Of a stretch of 64,000 bases of DNA, positions 62,328 through 64,000 are shown in pieces. Position 1 is the stretch's first letter, and every line of letters begins with the position of its first letter. A program made the translations under genes and the position numbers. The notes under the pieces were generated by a model. The model searched no databases. It was not told where the DNA came from and saw only the letters and a list, made by a program, of their open reading frames with translations. Source of the stretch: an uncultured Roseicyclus sp. (lineage in GTDB: Bacteria > Pseudomonadota > Alphaproteobacteria > Rhodobacterales > Rhodobacteraceae); contig CANMRT010000004.1 in NCBI GenBank assembly GCA_947500415.1, forward strand, positions 310,001 through 374,000, in the 5' to 3' direction.

Positions 62328-64000
62328 GGTGTCAGCGCCGCGTCCACGGCGCGTGAAAGGCTACGTCCGTCGGCACGGGGCAAGGGCAGATAGGGTGCGC
62401 CCATCTCCTGCGCCAAGCCGTCGAGGCCCTTGGTCGGTCGCAACCCGGTGTCGATGACAAGGCCAGGCACACCTTCTGACCGTAGGAAGCGCGCCATTGT
62501 AGTCGCGTCTTCCGCGGCCTGCGCCCGGTTCGCGGCACCGCTCAGGTCCACATTTGCGCGCCCATCAGTCAGCAGGGCGATCGAAGGCGTCATGCCTTTC
62601 CCACGCGCTAGTCCCGCCAGCTCAAGCGCAGCCTTCAAACCTGATGCCAGTGGTGTGCCGCCCCCTCCCGGAAGGCTCGACAACCGGCGTTTGGTCTGCA
62701 CCAGCGACCGCGTCGGCGGCAGCAACACGTCCGATCCTTCGCCACGGAATGCCACCAGCGCCACGTGATCGCGCCGCGCATACGCTTCGGCCAGCAACAA
62801 CTCCACCGCGCCCTTCGCCTCTGCCAAGCGCGCCATCGCGGAGGAGCCTGAGGCATCCACCACGAAGATAATCGCGCGGTCCGAGGCCTCTTGATAGCGC
62901 CGAATACGCAGGTCCGACGCGCGCACATGGATACGTGTCGCATCGCCGGTCAGCTTACGCCGGATCGTCTGCCAAGGGGCCGCCGTGCGCAGCGTTGCCA
63001 CAAGGTCCAGCCGCGCACCGCCACCGAGTTTTCCGGCGCGTGGCGGCAAGGGACGACCGCGTCTGTTGCCGGTGCGCTTTGCGCCAGACCCAAGACCAGA
63101 CGGCGTGCGATTAACCTTGCCAGCGGCCAGCCGCGCCAACAGATCGACGGGAATCATGGCGCGCGCAGCCTCAAGCAAGATGTCAGTTGGGAATTCGTCC
63201 ACGGAAGGTTCGGTATCCGGCTGATCTTCAGGCGTGCTTTCCGAGGGCGGGGGTGGTGGTGTGTCATCCGCGTGATCTTCTGCCTGCTCCGGCATCTGCG
63301 TGGCCCGTGGCGCAAGCACCAACTCGACGGCAAGCAACAGATCCGGCTCCTCCACCTGCTCCGCGCCAGACAAGGCAGCGGAAGCCCGTGCAACGGCCAG
63401 TGCAAGAAGCGGCGCCCTAAGCGAATCGACTCCCAACCGTGCTGCAACGGTTACGATCTCAGCGACCGCCTCAGGCGCCACTTTTACCTTGGACAAACCC
63501 GCGCGCGCTTCCGCCAATGCAGCGGCGTTAATCTCCAGATCGGGCGCGTCGGACAAGCCATGCTCCGTCAGATCGATATGCAAGGCCAGGCGATCCAGCA
63601 GGGCCGAAGGTGTCCGCTCTCCGGGCTCGGCACCTTCATCAAACGCCACTAAGGACAAGTCCTCGTGCTGGTCCAATGCCGTCGCCAGTCGAGCTGCCAG
63701 CCCGGGTTCGACACGCTCTGCCATTGGCATCAACAATGTTCCGGGAAGGTCCAACAGCCCGTGGGTGCGGTGCAAAGCGCCGGTTTCCAAAGTCGCAGTA
63801 AGGTCCAAACCGCCATAGAGCGCCTCATCGGACATCGAAGGGGCCATGCGTCGAAGGGGCAAGCCATCCAAAGCGGCCTTCAGACCCGCCTCAAACCGAT
63901 CCCTTACCGGGCCAACTCTGGCGCGCACCGAAATGCCGCCAAAAGAAGCGGGATCAAGCGCAAAGCACGCGACGGCCAGATTGACCGAATGCCAGCGTGC
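62324..64000 (-). CDS. bchD: Magnesium chelatase subunit D (5' end beyond the window)
   Basis: BchD couples the AAA+ motor BchI to BchH in magnesium chelatase. The frame stays open to the right edge and the extra part reads ALDPASFGGISVRARVGPVRD, which matches the family N-terminus. So the GTG at 63928 is internal and the true start lies past 64000. The visible protein has part of the AAA-like domain, an acidic proline-rich linker (about 212-245 from the visible start: TPPPPPSESTPEDQPD) and a C-terminal VWA domain with MIDAS FVVDASGSSAMARL. bchI is expected next, outside the window. Confidence 0.93.
   Translation of the reverse strand, partial: ARWHSVNLAVACFALDPASFGGISVRARVGPVRDRFEAGLKAALDGLPLRRMAPSMSDEALYGGLDLTATLETGALHRTHGLLDLPGTLLMPMAERVEPGLAARLATALDQHEDLSLVAFDEGAEPGERTPSALLDRLALHIDLTEHGLSDAPDLEINAAALAEARAGLSKVKVAPEAVAEIVTVAARLGVDSLRAPLLALAVARASAALSGAEQVEEPDLLLAVELVLAPRATQMPEQAEDHADDTPPPPPSESTPEDQPDTEPSVDEFPTDILLEAARAMIPVDLLARLAAGKVNRTPSGLGSGAKRTGNRRGRPLPPRAGKLGGGARLDLVATLRTAAPWQTIRRKLTGDATRIHVRASDLRIRRYQEASDRAIIFVVDASGSSAMARLAEAKGAVELLLAEAYARRDHVALVAFRGEGSDVLLPPTRSLVQTKRRLSSLPGGGGTPLASGLKAALELAGLARGKGMTPSIALLTDGRANVDLSGAANRAQAAEDATTMARFLRSEGVPGLVIDTGLRPTKGLDGLAQEMGAPYLPLPRADGRSLSRAVDAALTP

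Noticed and set aside
63926-63928. GTG at 63928 as the bchD start
   Set aside because: Conserved BchD sequence continues upstream in the same frame to the window edge.

Overview
This window looks like part of the main chromosome of an aerobic anoxygenic phototroph of the Rhodobacterales (Roseobacter group, Alphaproteobacteria). The evidence is high-GC coding sequence, an alphaproteobacterial replication-origin neighbourhood, and a purple-bacterial photosynthesis gene cluster with pufC, the oxygen-dependent cyclase acsF, and dxs and idi inside it. A Jannaschia-like genome is plausible, but I cannot fix the genus from sequence alone.

Region 1 (1-12.3 kb) is housekeeping. It holds the 3' part of mutS, then grpE-hrcA on the minus strand, rph-rdgB-hemW on the plus strand, and a minus-strand block rho-mnmE-mnmG-rsmG-parA-parB. 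Two perfect 16-bp parS sites lie inside the coding sequences of rsmG and mnmG. Region 2 (12.34-12.88 kb) is a non-coding, partly AT-rich stretch with DnaA-box-like sequences between rho and maf, and it is the best candidate for the replication origin. Region 3 (12.9-23.1 kb) is the other origin-proximal arm: maf-aroE-coaE-dnaQ, secB, fxsA, a Tim44-like gene, mltA, smr, a lipoprotein hydrolase, and hslV-membrane protein-hslU.

Region 4 (23.2 kb to the right edge) is the photosynthesis cluster, starting about 10 kb from the putative origin. Its units are crtDC (minus); crtEF (plus); bchCXYZ-pufQBALMC and dxs (plus); bchG-PucC-like transporter-bchP-idi (minus); ppaA-ppsR (minus); bchFNBHLM-lhaA-puhABC-small protein-acsF-puhE-hemA (plus); a cytochrome c gene (plus); and bchD-bchO (minus, with bchD cut by the right edge). 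Together these make bacteriochlorophyll a from 5-aminolevulinate, the end of the carotenoid pathway, isoprenoid precursors, the LH1 antenna and a reaction centre with a bound tetraheme cytochrome. No pufX, pucBA, crtI, crtB, crtA, tspO, bchE, bchJ or bchI is present in the window; some may lie beyond the right edge.

Control is visible in the DNA. Seven exact TGT-N12-ACA boxes of the PpsR/CrtJ type lie at the crtD/crtE, bchC, bchG and ppaA/bchF promoter regions, and the genes for PpsR and its antirepressor-like partner PpaA are in the cluster. Hairpins flank pufBA, and a strong terminator-like hairpin follows pufC. I saw no mobile elements, CRISPR arrays, tRNA or rRNA genes, and no clearly new defence or biosynthetic system. 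The most notable points are the origin/parS/photosynthesis linkage, PpsR boxes abutting the crtD and bchG start codons, parallel C-terminal extensions of PufL and PufM, and an uncharacterised small protein gene between puhC and acsF.
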